Of a stretch of 64,000 nt of DNA, positions 52,154 through 61,269 are shown piece by piece. Made by a program: the position numbers and the translations under genes. Source of the DNA: an uncultured Allomuricauda sp. (GTDB lineage Bacteria; Bacteroidota; Bacteroidia; Flavobacteriales; Flavobacteriaceae); the NCBI RefSeq assembly GCF_947501165.1, contig NZ_CANMUU010000001.1, positions 62,001 through 126,000 of the forward strand, read 5' to 3'. The stretch's first letter is position 1; each line of letters begins with the position of its first letter. The notes beneath the pieces are model-generated. The model did not search any database. It was not told where the DNA came from and saw nothing but the letters and a program-made list of their open reading frames with translations.

Positions 52154-53170
52154 CTATGCCCTTATTTTTTGTTCCCAATCCCAAGCGGATTTCATGGCCT
52201 CATCCAAAGAGGATTGTGCTTCCCAACCTAGAACCTTGTTTGCCTTTTGCGTATCTGCATATGCTTGAATAACATCTCCAGGCCTTCTATCCGCAATTTT
52301 GTAATTTAATTTTTTACCTGAAACATGTTCAAAGCTATGAATCACTTCCAAAACAGAACTTCCCTTGCCTGTACCTAAATTAAAAACTTCATAATTCTGG
52401 TCGTTTTTGTTTTCAAGCAACCTTTGCAATGCAACAACATGAGCTTTGGCGACATCCACAACGTGAATATAGTCTCGGATACACGTTCCGTCTTCAGTTG
52501 GATAGTCATCCCCAAAAACAGAAAGTTGTTCTCTTAAACCAACACCTGTTTGAGTAATATATGGCACCAAATTTTGAGGTACCCCAATAGGCAGTTCCCC
52601 GATTTCAACAGTAGGATGGGCTCCAATGGGATTAAAATAACGCAAGGCTATAGCCGACAAGGATGGATTGACCTTACACGTATCCTTAATGATTTCCTCC
52701 CCAACCTGCTTCGTGTTTCCATAAGGGGATTCAGCGGGTTTGACAGGTGCATTTTCTGTAATGGGCATTTCATCTGCCTGTCCGTAAACCGTGCATGAGG
52801 AACTAAAAATAAATCTTGCTCCCTCTTTTTTGGTCAATTCTTGAAGCAGATAAACCAAAACACCCAAATTGTTTTCATAATATAATAACGGGTTTTCCAC
52901 ACTTTCACCTACAGCTTTAGAAGCCGCAAAATGGATGACACCTTCAATATCTCCGTGTTTAGTGAAAAAATGTTGAACTGCGGATTTATCTCTAAGGTCC
53001 ATCTTTTCAAAAAATGGTTTCTTGCCGCTAATGGCCACAATACCATCCAATACGTTTTCCGAAGAATTAGAAAGATTATCTACAATGACCACTTCAAAAC
53101 CCTTGTTCTGAAGTTCAACTACGGTATGGGAACCTATAAATCCCAAACCACCAGTTACCAATATTTTCAT
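52154..53170 (-). CDS. galE: UDP-glucose 4-epimerase
   Basis: A 338-residue short-chain dehydrogenase-type enzyme interconverting UDP-glucose and UDP-galactose. The NAD-binding GGLGFIGSH is at 7-15, the catalytic Ser in FSSSCTVYGQ (about 124) and the YxxxK in SPYGNTKQVGE (about 149-153). C-terminal NYKIADRRPGDVIQAYAD is the family's substrate loop. It follows the DegT gene by 2 bases and probably feeds surface polysaccharide or LPS. Confidence 0.96.
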   Translation of the reverse strand: MKILVTGGLGFIGSHTVVELQNKGFEVVIVDNLSNSSENVLDGIVAISGKKPFFEKMDLRDKSAVQHFFTKHGDIEGVIHFAASKAVGESVENPLLYYENNLGVLVYLLQELTKKEGARFIFSSSCTVYGQADEMPITENAPVKPAESPYGNTKQVGEEIIKDTCKVNPSLSAIALRYFNPIGAHPTVEIGELPIGVPQNLVPYITQTGVGLREQLSVFGDDYPTEDGTCIRDYIHVVDVAKAHVVALQRLLENKNDQNYEVFNLGTGKGSSVLEVIHSFEHVSGKKLNYKIADRRPGDVIQAYADTQKANKVLGWEAQSSLDEAMKSAWDWEQKIRA

Positions 53171-53172
53171 AG

Positions 53173-54327
53173 TTAAGAATTTACGAAGTTGATAACCAAC
53201 TTGGTTATGAACTCTATTTGTTCATCATCCAGTTCGGTGTGCATAGGTAACGAAATAACCTCTTTGACCAACTGATTGGTGACCGGAAAATCAGCTTCGT
53301 CATAACGCTCATCTACGTAGGCTTTTTGCTTATGCAATGGAATTGGATAATATACTCCACAGGGAACGTTGTTTTCAGAAAGATGTTGTGCCAAACCATC
53401 TCTTTTCCCGTTTAAAATTCGTACAGTATACTGATGAAATACATGACAATCACATATATCACAAATACCTTCGCACCCATTCACAGTTTTAGGAAGAACG
53501 ATATGTTCTTGCCCAGATAGTGCTTTTGAATACTTTCGAGCAGCTTCCCTTCGCTTGTTGTTATATTCATCAAGCTTGGGCAATTTTGTATTTAGAACCG
53601 CGGCTTGAATAGAATCCAATCTGGAATTCACGCCGATTACATCATGATGATAGCGCTTATACATCCCATGATTAACCATTCCACGTATGATATGAGCCAA
53701 ATCATCATCATTTGTGAAAATAGCTCCTCCATCTCCATAGCATCCTAGGTTTTTAGATGGAAAAAAAGAAGTAGAGGCCACATGCCCTAAGGTTCCTGCC
53801 TTTTTCTTGGTGCCGTCTTTTGAAGTGTGGACAGCGCCAATACCTTGTGCATTGTCTTCAATTACATACAAATTGTGCTTTTCCGCCAATTTCAAAATGG
53901 CATCCATATCTGCACATTGACCAAAAAGATGTACGGGAACAATTGCCTTGGTTTTTGGAGTAATCGCTTTTTCAATGGCTTTTACATCAATATTGAACGT
54001 GTCCCTGTCAACATCAACCAAAACAGGTGTCAAATTAAGCAATGCTATCACTTCTACAGTTGCAGCAAATGTGAAATCAGCCGTGATTACCTCATCACCT
54101 GGCTTCAAACCCAAACCCATCATGCAAATCTGAAGTGCATCGGTACCATTTGCGCAGGGAATTACATGCTTTACATCCAAGTATTCTTCCAAATTTTTTT
54201 GAAACTCATGGACTTTCGGACCATTAATGAAAGCCGAAGAATCCAAAACGTCGGAAATTGAGGAATTCACTTCTTCCTTAATCTCTTCATATTGACCTTT
54301 TAGGTCAACCATCTGTATTTTTTTCAT
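53173..54327 (-). CDS. DegT/DnrJ/EryC1-type sugar aminotransferase
   Basis: A 384-residue PLP enzyme. Segments PCANGTDALQICMMGLG, ADFTFAATVEVIALL, PVHLFGQCADMD, NAQGIGA and the PLP-Lys motif SFFPSKNLGCYGDGGAI (Lys about 189) define the family. Such enzymes add an amino group to nucleotide-linked keto-sugars. An unusual local pattern of cysteines (CEGICDICDCHVFHQYT, near 287) lies before the substrate-binding C-terminal part and recalls a metal-binding or disulfide site. The pair with galE suggests LPS/capsule sugar synthesis. Confidence 0.92.
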   Translation of the reverse strand: MKKIQMVDLKGQYEEIKEEVNSSISDVLDSSAFINGPKVHEFQKNLEEYLDVKHVIPCANGTDALQICMMGLGLKPGDEVITADFTFAATVEVIALLNLTPVLVDVDRDTFNIDVKAIEKAITPKTKAIVPVHLFGQCADMDAILKLAEKHNLYVIEDNAQGIGAVHTSKDGTKKKAGTLGHVASTSFFPSKNLGCYGDGGAIFTNDDDLAHIIRGMVNHGMYKRYHHDVIGVNSRLDSIQAAVLNTKLPKLDEYNNKRREAARKYSKALSGQEHIVLPKTVNGCEGICDICDCHVFHQYTVRILNGKRDGLAQHLSENNVPCGVYYPIPLHKQKAYVDERYDEADFPVTNQLVKEVISLPMHTELDDEQIEFITKLVINFVNS

Positions 54328-54377
54328 GAAAACGTATTGTGCCTCAAAATTAAGAAATAAAGATGCTGTAATAACCT

Positions 54378-55652
54378 ATGTCTGAAAGAATGTATTTTAG
54401 CAGAAAATACCCTTGCGTGCGATTAATTTATAATCTTCTTGTTTCCATAGTTTGGTTTGCGCTTCATTTAGTTTCCTTATTCAGTGAAAAGATTCGATTG
54501 TTCGTATCGGGAAGAAAAGAGACTTTTTCCGTGCTACAGGAGAAGATTGCCAAAAATGACCAAATCATTTGGATTCATGCAGCTTCTTTGGGAGAATACG
54601 AACAGGGACTTCCTGTACTGGAAAATCTAAAAACTGATTATCCCAACCATAAGATTTTATTGACCTTCTTTTCTCCCTCAGGTTATGAGATAAAAAAAAA
54701 TAGTGCTCCAGCAGATGTGGTGGCCTACCTCCCAATGGATTCCCATTCAAATGCGAAGCGTTTTCTTGATTTGACACATCCTTCCATAGCCATTTTCATT
54801 AAGTATGAAGTCTGGCCCAATCAATTAAAAGAACTTGAAAAAAGAAAGATTCCGGTGCTATTGATTTCCGCTTTGTTTTCTAAAAGGCAGATTTTTTTCA
54901 AGTCTTATGGTGGGTTTATGCGCAAATCCCTTAAGACTTTCAATCATTTCTTCGTCCAGGATGAAAACTCCAAAAAACTTCTTGCGTCGATTGATTTAAA
55001 AAATGTGACCGTAAGTGGTGATACCCGTTTTGATAGGGTATCTGAAATTTTGAATAGAGACAATCGGTTGGATTTTATGGATGTGTTTAAGCAGAACAAA
55101 ACCTGTTTTGTTGCAGGCAGCACATGGCCAGAGGACGAAAAAATCTTGATAGCGTTCATTAACTCTTGTACGGAAACCATCAAATTTGTGCTAGCACCGC
55201 ACACCATGAAAACTACCCAATTGGACAAATTGGTTCAAAGTATTTCCAAACCTGTGATGAAATACTCTGAGTTGGGGACAATTGATGTTTCTACGGTTGA
55301 TGTTTTAATCATAGACACAATAGGGCTGCTTACTAAAGTGTATAGCTATGCAGATATCGCCTATGTAGGTGGTGGCTTTGCCACGGGACTTCACAATACC
55401 TTGGAACCTGCAGTTTTTGGTATTCCAGTTATAATCGGTCCACAATATCAAGGATTCAAAGAGGCAAAGGAATTGGTTGAAGAAAAAGGAATCCATCCAA
55501 TAGACAATAGTGATTCATTTGGTAAAATCATGTCACGATTTCTAAACGAACCTTCCTTTCTCGCAAAAACTGGCCAAATAAACACTTCATATATTAAAAC
55601 CAAACAGGGTGCTTCAAAACAGATAATGGAGCATATCCATTCGATTCTATAA
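54378..55652 (+). CDS. waaA: 3-deoxy-D-manno-octulosonic acid transferase
   Basis: A 424-residue glycosyltransferase that adds KDO to lipid A precursor at the inner membrane. The N-terminal membrane anchor is at about 15-40. The GT-B fold contains WIHAASLGEYEQGLPVLENL near 62-81 (with the catalytic Glu), LLTFFSPSGYE, IFIKYEVWPN, VSGDTRFDR, VAGSTWPEDE and YVGGGFATGLHNTLEPA. All key parts for a KdtA/WaaA are present. Divergent from the DegT gene; followed by the sugar porter after 36 bases. Confidence 0.95.
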   Translation: MSERMYFSRKYPCVRLIYNLLVSIVWFALHLVSLFSEKIRLFVSGRKETFSVLQEKIAKNDQIIWIHAASLGEYEQGLPVLENLKTDYPNHKILLTFFSPSGYEIKKNSAPADVVAYLPMDSHSNAKRFLDLTHPSIAIFIKYEVWPNQLKELEKRKIPVLLISALFSKRQIFFKSYGGFMRKSLKTFNHFFVQDENSKKLLASIDLKNVTVSGDTRFDRVSEILNRDNRLDFMDVFKQNKTCFVAGSTWPEDEKILIAFINSCTETIKFVLAPHTMKTTQLDKLVQSISKPVMKYSELGTIDVSTVDVLIIDTIGLLTKVYSYADIAYVGGGFATGLHNTLEPAVFGIPVIIGPQYQGFKEAKELVEEKGIHPIDNSDSFGKIMSRFLNEPSFLAKTGQINTSYIKTKQGASKQIMEHIHSIL

Positions 55653-55688
55653 TTTTCCTTAGCTTTAAAAACATCAACCATCCAAATT

Positions 55689-57011
55689 ATGGAACGCAAA
55701 ATTTTATGGATTGCCATTATTGTGGCTCTTGCCGGATTTCTTTTTGGCTTTGACACCGTAGTCATCTCTGGAGCTGATAAAAAACTTCAATTACTTTGGA
55801 ACTCTTCAGACACATTTCATGGCGTGGTAGTTATGGGCATGGCGTTGTGGGGGACGGTTATCGGGGCTCTATTTGGTGCTATTCCCACAAATAAACTGGG
55901 CAGAAAGAAAACCTTGGTATGGATTGGTATTCTGTATTCCATTTCCGCGCTTGGTTCCGCTTTAGCAAACGACCCAATTAGTTTCGCAGTTTTCCGATTT
56001 ATTGGAGGTTTGGGTGTTGGAGCTTCTACAATTGCCGCTCCATCCTACATTTCTGAAATTGCCCCTGCCAAGAACAGAGGCAAGCTGGTTGGCATGTACC
56101 AATTCAACATTGTGTTTGGCATTTTAGTAGCCTACTTATCCAACTACCTCTTAAGCGGAATCAGTGACCAAGACTGGCGATTCATGATAGGCGCTGAAGC
56201 AATTCCCGCAATTCTATATACCATTTTGGTTTTTAAGGTACCTAAAAGTCCTCGTTGGTTAGTGGTACAGAACAAATTTGATGAAGCTAAACAGGTCATT
56301 CAATCTCTACAATTGGATCTTAGCTTGGATGAACTTAAAGAAGATGTCATCAATATGGTCTCTTCTGGTAGCAGCGAAACCATTTTTATGACGAAATATC
56401 GGTTGCCTTTGATTTTGGCTTTCTTGATTGCCTTTTTCAATCAATGGTCCGGAATAAACGCTTTCCTATATTATGCCCCAAGGATTTTTGAGCTTGCCGG
56501 TTTAGGCGAAAGCACTGCGTTGCTAAGCAGTATAGGTATAGGGGTTACCAATCTTGTATTTACTTTAATCGGAATTTATCTGATTGATAGATTAGGAAGA
56601 AAGCAGTTGATGTATTTTGGTTCTGTTGGCTATATCATTTCCTTATCCTTGGTTTCTGCAGCCTTCTTTTTTAACTGGACAGGTATGGCTGTACCCATTT
56701 TTCTATTTGTTTTTATTGCTTCGCATGCCATTGGGCAAGGAGCCGTTATTTGGGTGTTTATTTCGGAAATATTCCCAAACCATCTTAGAGGCTCAGGCCA
56801 AGCTTTTGGTTGTTCAACGCATTGGGTATTGGCTGCGTTGATTCCCTCTTTCGTTCCTTTTCTATTTGGCAAGATTGGTCCTGGAATTGTATTTGGATTT
56901 TTTGCCTTTATGATGGTCTTACAATTACTTTGGGTCTTCTTTATGATGCCAGAAACCAAAGGTATCAGTCTTGAAGAACTAGGAAAAAGCTTAAGTCGAA
57001 AGCAAACCTAA
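55689..57011 (+). CDS. sugar porter, major facilitator superfamily
   Basis: A 440-residue protein with twelve membrane helices in two halves. Signature sites are FLFGFDTVVISGA (helix 1, position about 17-29), NKLGRKKTL, RFIGGLGVGASTIAAPSYISEIAPAKNRGKLVG, QQWSGINAFLYYAP-type NQWSGINAFLYYAPRIFE, IDRLGRKQLM and the C-terminal PETKGISLEELG. These are the marks of the GLUT/XylE-type sugar porters; it is probably a proton symporter for a hexose or pentose. It may be cotranscribed with waaA. Confidence 0.93.
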   Translation: MERKILWIAIIVALAGFLFGFDTVVISGADKKLQLLWNSSDTFHGVVVMGMALWGTVIGALFGAIPTNKLGRKKTLVWIGILYSISALGSALANDPISFAVFRFIGGLGVGASTIAAPSYISEIAPAKNRGKLVGMYQFNIVFGILVAYLSNYLLSGISDQDWRFMIGAEAIPAILYTILVFKVPKSPRWLVVQNKFDEAKQVIQSLQLDLSLDELKEDVINMVSSGSSETIFMTKYRLPLILAFLIAFFNQWSGINAFLYYAPRIFELAGLGESTALLSSIGIGVTNLVFTLIGIYLIDRLGRKQLMYFGSVGYIISLSLVSAAFFFNWTGMAVPIFLFVFIASHAIGQGAVIWVFISEIFPNHLRGSGQAFGCSTHWVLAALIPSFVPFLFGKIGPGIVFGFFAFMMVLQLLWVFFMMPETKGISLEELGKSLSRKQT

Positions 57012-57119
57012 TCCAATTTTTACACTACAAACGCAAAACAAGACCGTTGGTCGAATTAGGTTGCCTACACCACAATCCGTAATTGAATAATTCCGTAAAT
57101 TGATGAAAATTACACTATT

Positions 57120-57248
57120 ATGAATGATGGAATTTCTTTTGGCAACAAGTTGCTAGTGGGATTTTTGCGCCTTATGGTTTTTGTTCTTGTTGTAATACTT
57201 GTGGCAATCCCCGTTTGTATTCTGCTTGATTTTATTGGACTTCTATAG
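57120..57248 (+). CDS. small single-pass membrane protein (putative)
   Basis: A 42-residue ORF in the gap after the sugar porter. After a short polar start (MNDGISFGNK) it is an uninterrupted hydrophobic helix (LLVGFLRLMVFVLVVILVAI) with a C-terminal PVCILLDFIGLL. The ATG and the amphiphile-like composition suggest a real small membrane protein, but nothing else supports it. Confidence 0.35.
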   Translation: MNDGISFGNKLLVGFLRLMVFVLVVILVAIPVCILLDFIGLL

Positions 57249-57261
57249 TTTTAAGGTATAA

Positions 57262-57888
57262 CTAAAATAGAATAGCCTCTTTCTGCATAGCGTCTTCAAT
57301 GACCTTTATGTAAGAATCAATGGTTTTTTCAAGTTTCACGGGCTCGGCCACGTTAATATTGCCTCTCCATACCAAAGCCCGTTCCCTTTCCAAACAAATA
57401 CAATAAAGAGAAGTTTCTGCAGTATATATTTTAAAGGTATCGTAATAATTAGTGTCATAATAAACGCTCTGGTTATCTAGATAATCATTGCTGAATTGAT
57501 TGTACAGATTATCTATATTCCCAATACGTCGCCTGAAGGTTTCCCTATTCTCCGAACCGACCACTTTGGTCAAAAGAATAGCATCGAAACCTTCACTCAA
57601 CAAGCGCTGCTCTACTTCATTCAAGTCAGCTTCCGTTTTTTCGGAAGTCGTAAATTCCTTATCGAACAATTCCATACTTCTTTCTGCTTCAAAACCTTTG
57701 GCTCTCAAGGCATCCCGAAGTCTGGTTTCAAAAACTGTCCTTACTTCTTCATCCTGAGTCATACCCACTACCAACACCTTGTAGACCGCATAGGAATCCG
57801 CATCTGGGCTTTTCCAAGAGCTTACCAGTTTTGGTGAAGCGCAACCTGCAAAAAGAACTGCTACTATAGTTATGACAAAATATTTCAT
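57262..57888 (-). CDS. lipoprotein of unknown function
   Basis: A 208-residue protein with a lipobox (VAVLFAGC, Cys at 16). The mature part is alpha/beta: VSSWKSPDADSYAVYKVLVVGMTQDEEVRTVFETRLRDALRAKGFEA, positions about 22-70, then helices and FDAILLTKVVGSENR, ending with LEKTIDSYIKVIEDAM. The pattern resembles lipoproteins with a Rossmann-like nucleotide-free domain used in outer-membrane assembly, but I cannot name the family. Probably anchored in the envelope. It precedes HPF on the same strand by 30 bases in the reverse order. Confidence 0.72.
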   Translation of the reverse strand: MKYFVITIVAVLFAGCASPKLVSSWKSPDADSYAVYKVLVVGMTQDEEVRTVFETRLRDALRAKGFEAERSMELFDKEFTTSEKTEADLNEVEQRLLSEGFDAILLTKVVGSENRETFRRRIGNIDNLYNQFSNDYLDNQSVYYDTNYYDTFKIYTAETSLYCICLERERALVWRGNINVAEPVKLEKTIDSYIKVIEDAMQKEAILF

Positions 57889-57918
57889 TTCAGGATTGTT
57901 TTGGTTCTTTTAAATGTA

Positions 57919-58218
57919 TTAATGTTTTACGAACACTCCTTGCCTTTTCTCAAGTTGTCTTTTAAGATCATTGATAGTCTCGGCCATGGATTTCTCAAAA
58001 TTATCCGTATTAGCTTTAGCAAACAAACGCGGCCCAGGAGCACTTAGTTCAATTTCGCATACCTTGCCTTCTCCAGTTCTATCATTTTCTTCTTTGAACA
58101 GCACATTTGCCTTTATTACCCATTGATATTTTGTTCCAAGTCTATCCAGTTTCTTTAAAAGAAGTTTACTGAGGGATTCACTTGTACTCATTTTTTGATA
58201 TTGAATATTGACTACCAT
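57919..58218 (-). CDS. hpf: ribosome hibernation-promoting factor (HPF/RaiA family)
   Basis: A 99-residue short HPF: MVVNIQYQKMSTSESLSKLLLKKLDRLGTKY, then CEIELSAPGPRLFAKANTDNFEKSMAETINDLKRQLEK (positions about 57-94). It is the single-domain form, which binds in the decoding groove of the 30S subunit and induces dimer formation only together with other factors. The missing C-terminal domain of long HPF is normal for short versions. Confidence 0.88.
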   Translation of the reverse strand: MVVNIQYQKMSTSESLSKLLLKKLDRLGTKYQWVIKANVLFKEENDRTGEGKVCEIELSAPGPRLFAKANTDNFEKSMAETINDLKRQLEKRQGVFVKH

Positions 58219-58241
58219 TTGTTATTGATTTTAAATACACT

Positions 58242-58249
58242 CAAAACTA
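58242..58249 (-). promoter_or_regulatory. possible -7 box for hpf
   Basis: Minus-strand TAGTTTTG matches TAnnTTTG and lies about 25 bases before the hpf start; the -33 element is not obvious. Confidence 0.35.
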
Positions 58250-58294
58250 CGTGGGAAACAACCTAAAAGAAATGACAATTGTCAGTTTATGTGA

Positions 58295-59599
58295 TTAGCC
58301 AAGATGGAAAGGTTGACCTGTGCTCTGTAACACGGAGAACCAAAATTCGCTCTCCAAATCTATTTTCTTACGTTTTTGGGTCACTTGTGAAATGGGTATA
58401 TAAACATACTGGTTGTTCACCTTACTAATCACAAAGCGTGTCTTTCCTGCCATAGCCCCATGCACTGCATGATAGGCCAACCGGCTACAATACACACTAT
58501 CTCCAGAATTGGCGGGAGCACTCCTTATAATATAGCTAGGGTCGATGTATTTAATGGTCAGCGGAGTTTCACTAAAATGCTCTTTTATCTTTTCTTTCAA
58601 GAAAAGACCAATATCTTGATGTTGTACATTTCCTGAAGCGTCTTTGACCACATCCTTCTTTTCGAACAAATGTTGTCCTGCACCTTCGGCAACGACGATT
58701 ACCGCATGCTTCTTTCTCAAAAGACGTTGCCGCAGCACTTCAAAAAAACCATTAGGTCCTTCCAACTGAAAATCCATCTCAGGAATCAACACGAGATTAA
58801 CCACCGGCATGGCCAATGCAGCAGATGCAGCTATAAAACCACTGTCCCTACCCATTAGCTTGATAATGGAGATACCATTGTAAGCGCCAGCGGCCTCATT
58901 ATGCGCATCACGTAAAATGGAACCTGCCACATCAAAAGACGTTTCAAATCCAAAAGATTTATCTATAATATCGATGTCATTATCAATGGTTTTGGGAATT
59001 CCTACAACACCAATATCCAAACCTTGTTTTGCAATTTCTTCACCAAGGGCATCAACTCCTTTTAAAGTTCCATCTCCCCCAATGGCAAATAAGATATCTA
59101 TCTTGTTTTCTGCTAAGGTATTTACCATTAGTGATACATCTTGAGCACCTCTGGAAGATCCCAAAAACGTTCCTCCAAATAGATGAATGTCCTTTACCTT
59201 ATCAGGAGTTAAATCTACAAAACCATGGCCCATATTGGGATTTAGACCCTCATAGCCATAAGGAACACCCAGAATTTTCTTGATACCGTAAAAGTAATGC
59301 AAGGCCATTACCACACCTCGAATCACATTATTGATTCCAGGACACAAACCGCCACAAGTAACAATGGCCGCAGTGGTATTTGAAGGGTCAAAAAACAAAT
59401 CCTGTCTTGGCCCTGCTTTCTCTAAACAAAGTGGTTCTACTCCTTTTTTAAGGCATTGGGTGTAATTATCATTTGAAAGGTCGAAAACAAATTTCTCCTC
59501 TTCTTGCACAAAATTGAAAATATTATCTCCCCTAACAGTGCTGAGCTGTAGGGGAGATTTAAATTTTGGGACACCTAAATTTCTGTTTTGAAATTCCAT
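58295..59599 (-). CDS. 6-phosphofructokinase, TP0108 type
   Basis: A 434-residue enzyme from ATG 59599 (a TTG 4 codons upstream is in frame). It converts fructose 6-phosphate to the 1,6-bisphosphate. Motifs: TCGGLCPGINNVIRGVV near 84-100, AIGGDGTLKGVDALG near 175-189, PKTIDNDIDIIDKSFGF near 206, MGRDSGFIAASAALA. The combination GGDG plus PKTIDND (Gly and Lys) marks the ATP-using long subgroup found in Bacteroidota, spirochaetes and plants rather than the PPi enzyme. It lies beside pckA, convergent in function: glycolysis against gluconeogenesis. Confidence 0.9.
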   Translation of the reverse strand: MEFQNRNLGVPKFKSPLQLSTVRGDNIFNFVQEEEKFVFDLSNDNYTQCLKKGVEPLCLEKAGPRQDLFFDPSNTTAAIVTCGGLCPGINNVIRGVVMALHYFYGIKKILGVPYGYEGLNPNMGHGFVDLTPDKVKDIHLFGGTFLGSSRGAQDVSLMVNTLAENKIDILFAIGGDGTLKGVDALGEEIAKQGLDIGVVGIPKTIDNDIDIIDKSFGFETSFDVAGSILRDAHNEAAGAYNGISIIKLMGRDSGFIAASAALAMPVVNLVLIPEMDFQLEGPNGFFEVLRQRLLRKKHAVIVVAEGAGQHLFEKKDVVKDASGNVQHQDIGLFLKEKIKEHFSETPLTIKYIDPSYIIRSAPANSGDSVYCSRLAYHAVHGAMAGKTRFVISKVNNQYVYIPISQVTQKRKKIDLESEFWFSVLQSTGQPFHLG

Positions 59600-59623
59600 T
59601 TTCCCTTTCAAGTGATTTTTAGA

Positions 59624-61252
59624 TTAAAAAACTTCGTTCAAATTATGATGCGAGTCAATCAGAGGTCCACCATTAAGAATTTCCTCAGAAGACTCACTTG
59701 CGAATTTATCAAAATTTATATGGAACGAATGTGCCAATTGAATGGCTTTACTTACATATGCCCCTTTTTGTAACCAAGTATTCATTGGATCCAACATTTC
59801 TGTTGGAACCCCTGGGCAATATTTCGGCATAAACAATCCAAAAATTGGGTGGGCTTCATATTCTACCGCATCCAGATGTCCTTCCAAAATAGCGGAAATC
59901 ATGGCTCGCGTATACTTCAATTTAATTCTCGAACCTACTCCGTAGGGACCACCACTCCAACCTGTGTTTATCAACCAAACATTAACCCCAGCCTCAGTCA
60001 TTTTCTTACTCAACATTTCGGCGTACACTGCAGGATGCAAAGGCATAAATGGTTCACCAAAACAAGCTGAGAAAGAGGGTACAGGTTCATTGATGCCCGC
60101 TTCAGTACCTGCAACTTTGGCCGTATACCCAGAAATAAAGTGATAAGCAGCCTGACCCGGTGTTAATTTGGATACCGGAGGTAAAACTCCAAAGGCGTCA
60201 CAAGTCAAGAAAAAGATATTCTTTGGGTTGGATGCAAATGAGGGAGTTTGGATGTTATCGATATGATCAATGGGATAACTTACACGTGTATTTTGTGTAA
60301 TGGAGCTATCAAAATAATCCACTTCTTTGGTTCCTTCTTTGAAAACTACATTTTCCAGAAGTGCTCCAGGACGAATGGCACGATAAATATCTGGTTCTTT
60401 TTCTTCGGTCAAGTCGATTACTTTTGCATAGCAACCTCCTTCAAAGTTAAAGATGGTATTATCAGCAGTCCATCCATGCTCATCATCTCCAATTAGTTTT
60501 CTATCCGGATCCGCAGAAAGGGTAGTCTTACCAGTTCCCGAAAGTCCGAAATAAATAGCGGTATCTCCATCTTTTCCTACGTTGGCAGAACAGTGCATGG
60601 GCAATACATTTCTATCAACTGGGAGAACCAAATTCAAGGCGGTAAAGATTCCTTTCTTCATCTCACCGGGATACTCGGACCCTCCAACCAGCGCCACTTT
60701 TCTTGTATAATTCAATATGGAGAAGTTGCCAGCAATAATCCCAAATTCACTTGGGTTTGGACACTCATAACCGGGTGCACAAAGAACCAGCCAATCCTCA
60801 TCAAAATCTTTTAATTCTTCTTCAGGAAGTCTTAAAAACATGTTTTTTATAAAGTAATTGGACCAAGGGTACTCCGTAATTGTACGTACATTGGTTCTAT
60901 ATTCAGGGTCGGCGCATACCGCTGCATCCCTAACATAGATTTCCTTCCCGGATAGGTATTTCACCACCTCATTATAAAGCTTGTCAAAGTTTTCAGGAGA
61001 AATGGGTTTGTTGATGCGTCCCCACCAGATTCTGTCTTTTGTGTAATCATCCTTCACCAAAAAACGGTCTTTTGGCGACCTCCCTGTAAATTTACCAGTG
61101 TTAATACTTAATGTTCCGTTATCACTTTCCACACCCATTCCTTTTTCTAGGGTGATTTTTTGAAGGGTCTCGGCATCTAGATTCCAATGCGCCACTACAT
61201 TTTCTAAACCGTACTTGGTTAAATCCTTTGTTTTTTCCATAACTTGACTCAT
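59624..61252 (-). CDS. pckA: phosphoenolpyruvate carboxykinase (ATP)
   Basis: A 542-residue enzyme that makes PEP from oxaloacetate. Using ATG 61252; one 4 codons later is also possible. Conserved parts are GRSPKDRFLV, the PCK-specific loop LPMHCSANVGKDGDTAIYFG, the P-loop GLSGTGKTTLSADP near 232, GDDEHGW and ENVVFKEGTKEVDYFDSSITQNTR. The lid RIKLKYTRAMISAI near the C-terminus is present. The function is gluconeogenesis or, with a dicarboxylate transporter next to it, growth on C4 acids. Confidence 0.97.
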   Translation of the reverse strand: MSQVMEKTKDLTKYGLENVVAHWNLDAETLQKITLEKGMGVESDNGTLSINTGKFTGRSPKDRFLVKDDYTKDRIWWGRINKPISPENFDKLYNEVVKYLSGKEIYVRDAAVCADPEYRTNVRTITEYPWSNYFIKNMFLRLPEEELKDFDEDWLVLCAPGYECPNPSEFGIIAGNFSILNYTRKVALVGGSEYPGEMKKGIFTALNLVLPVDRNVLPMHCSANVGKDGDTAIYFGLSGTGKTTLSADPDRKLIGDDEHGWTADNTIFNFEGGCYAKVIDLTEEKEPDIYRAIRPGALLENVVFKEGTKEVDYFDSSITQNTRVSYPIDHIDNIQTPSFASNPKNIFFLTCDAFGVLPPVSKLTPGQAAYHFISGYTAKVAGTEAGINEPVPSFSACFGEPFMPLHPAVYAEMLSKKMTEAGVNVWLINTGWSGGPYGVGSRIKLKYTRAMISAILEGHLDAVEYEAHPIFGLFMPKYCPGVPTEMLDPMNTWLQKGAYVSKAIQLAHSFHINFDKFASESSEEILNGGPLIDSHHNLNEVF

Positions 61253-61269
61253 AACTATTGTATTAAAAA

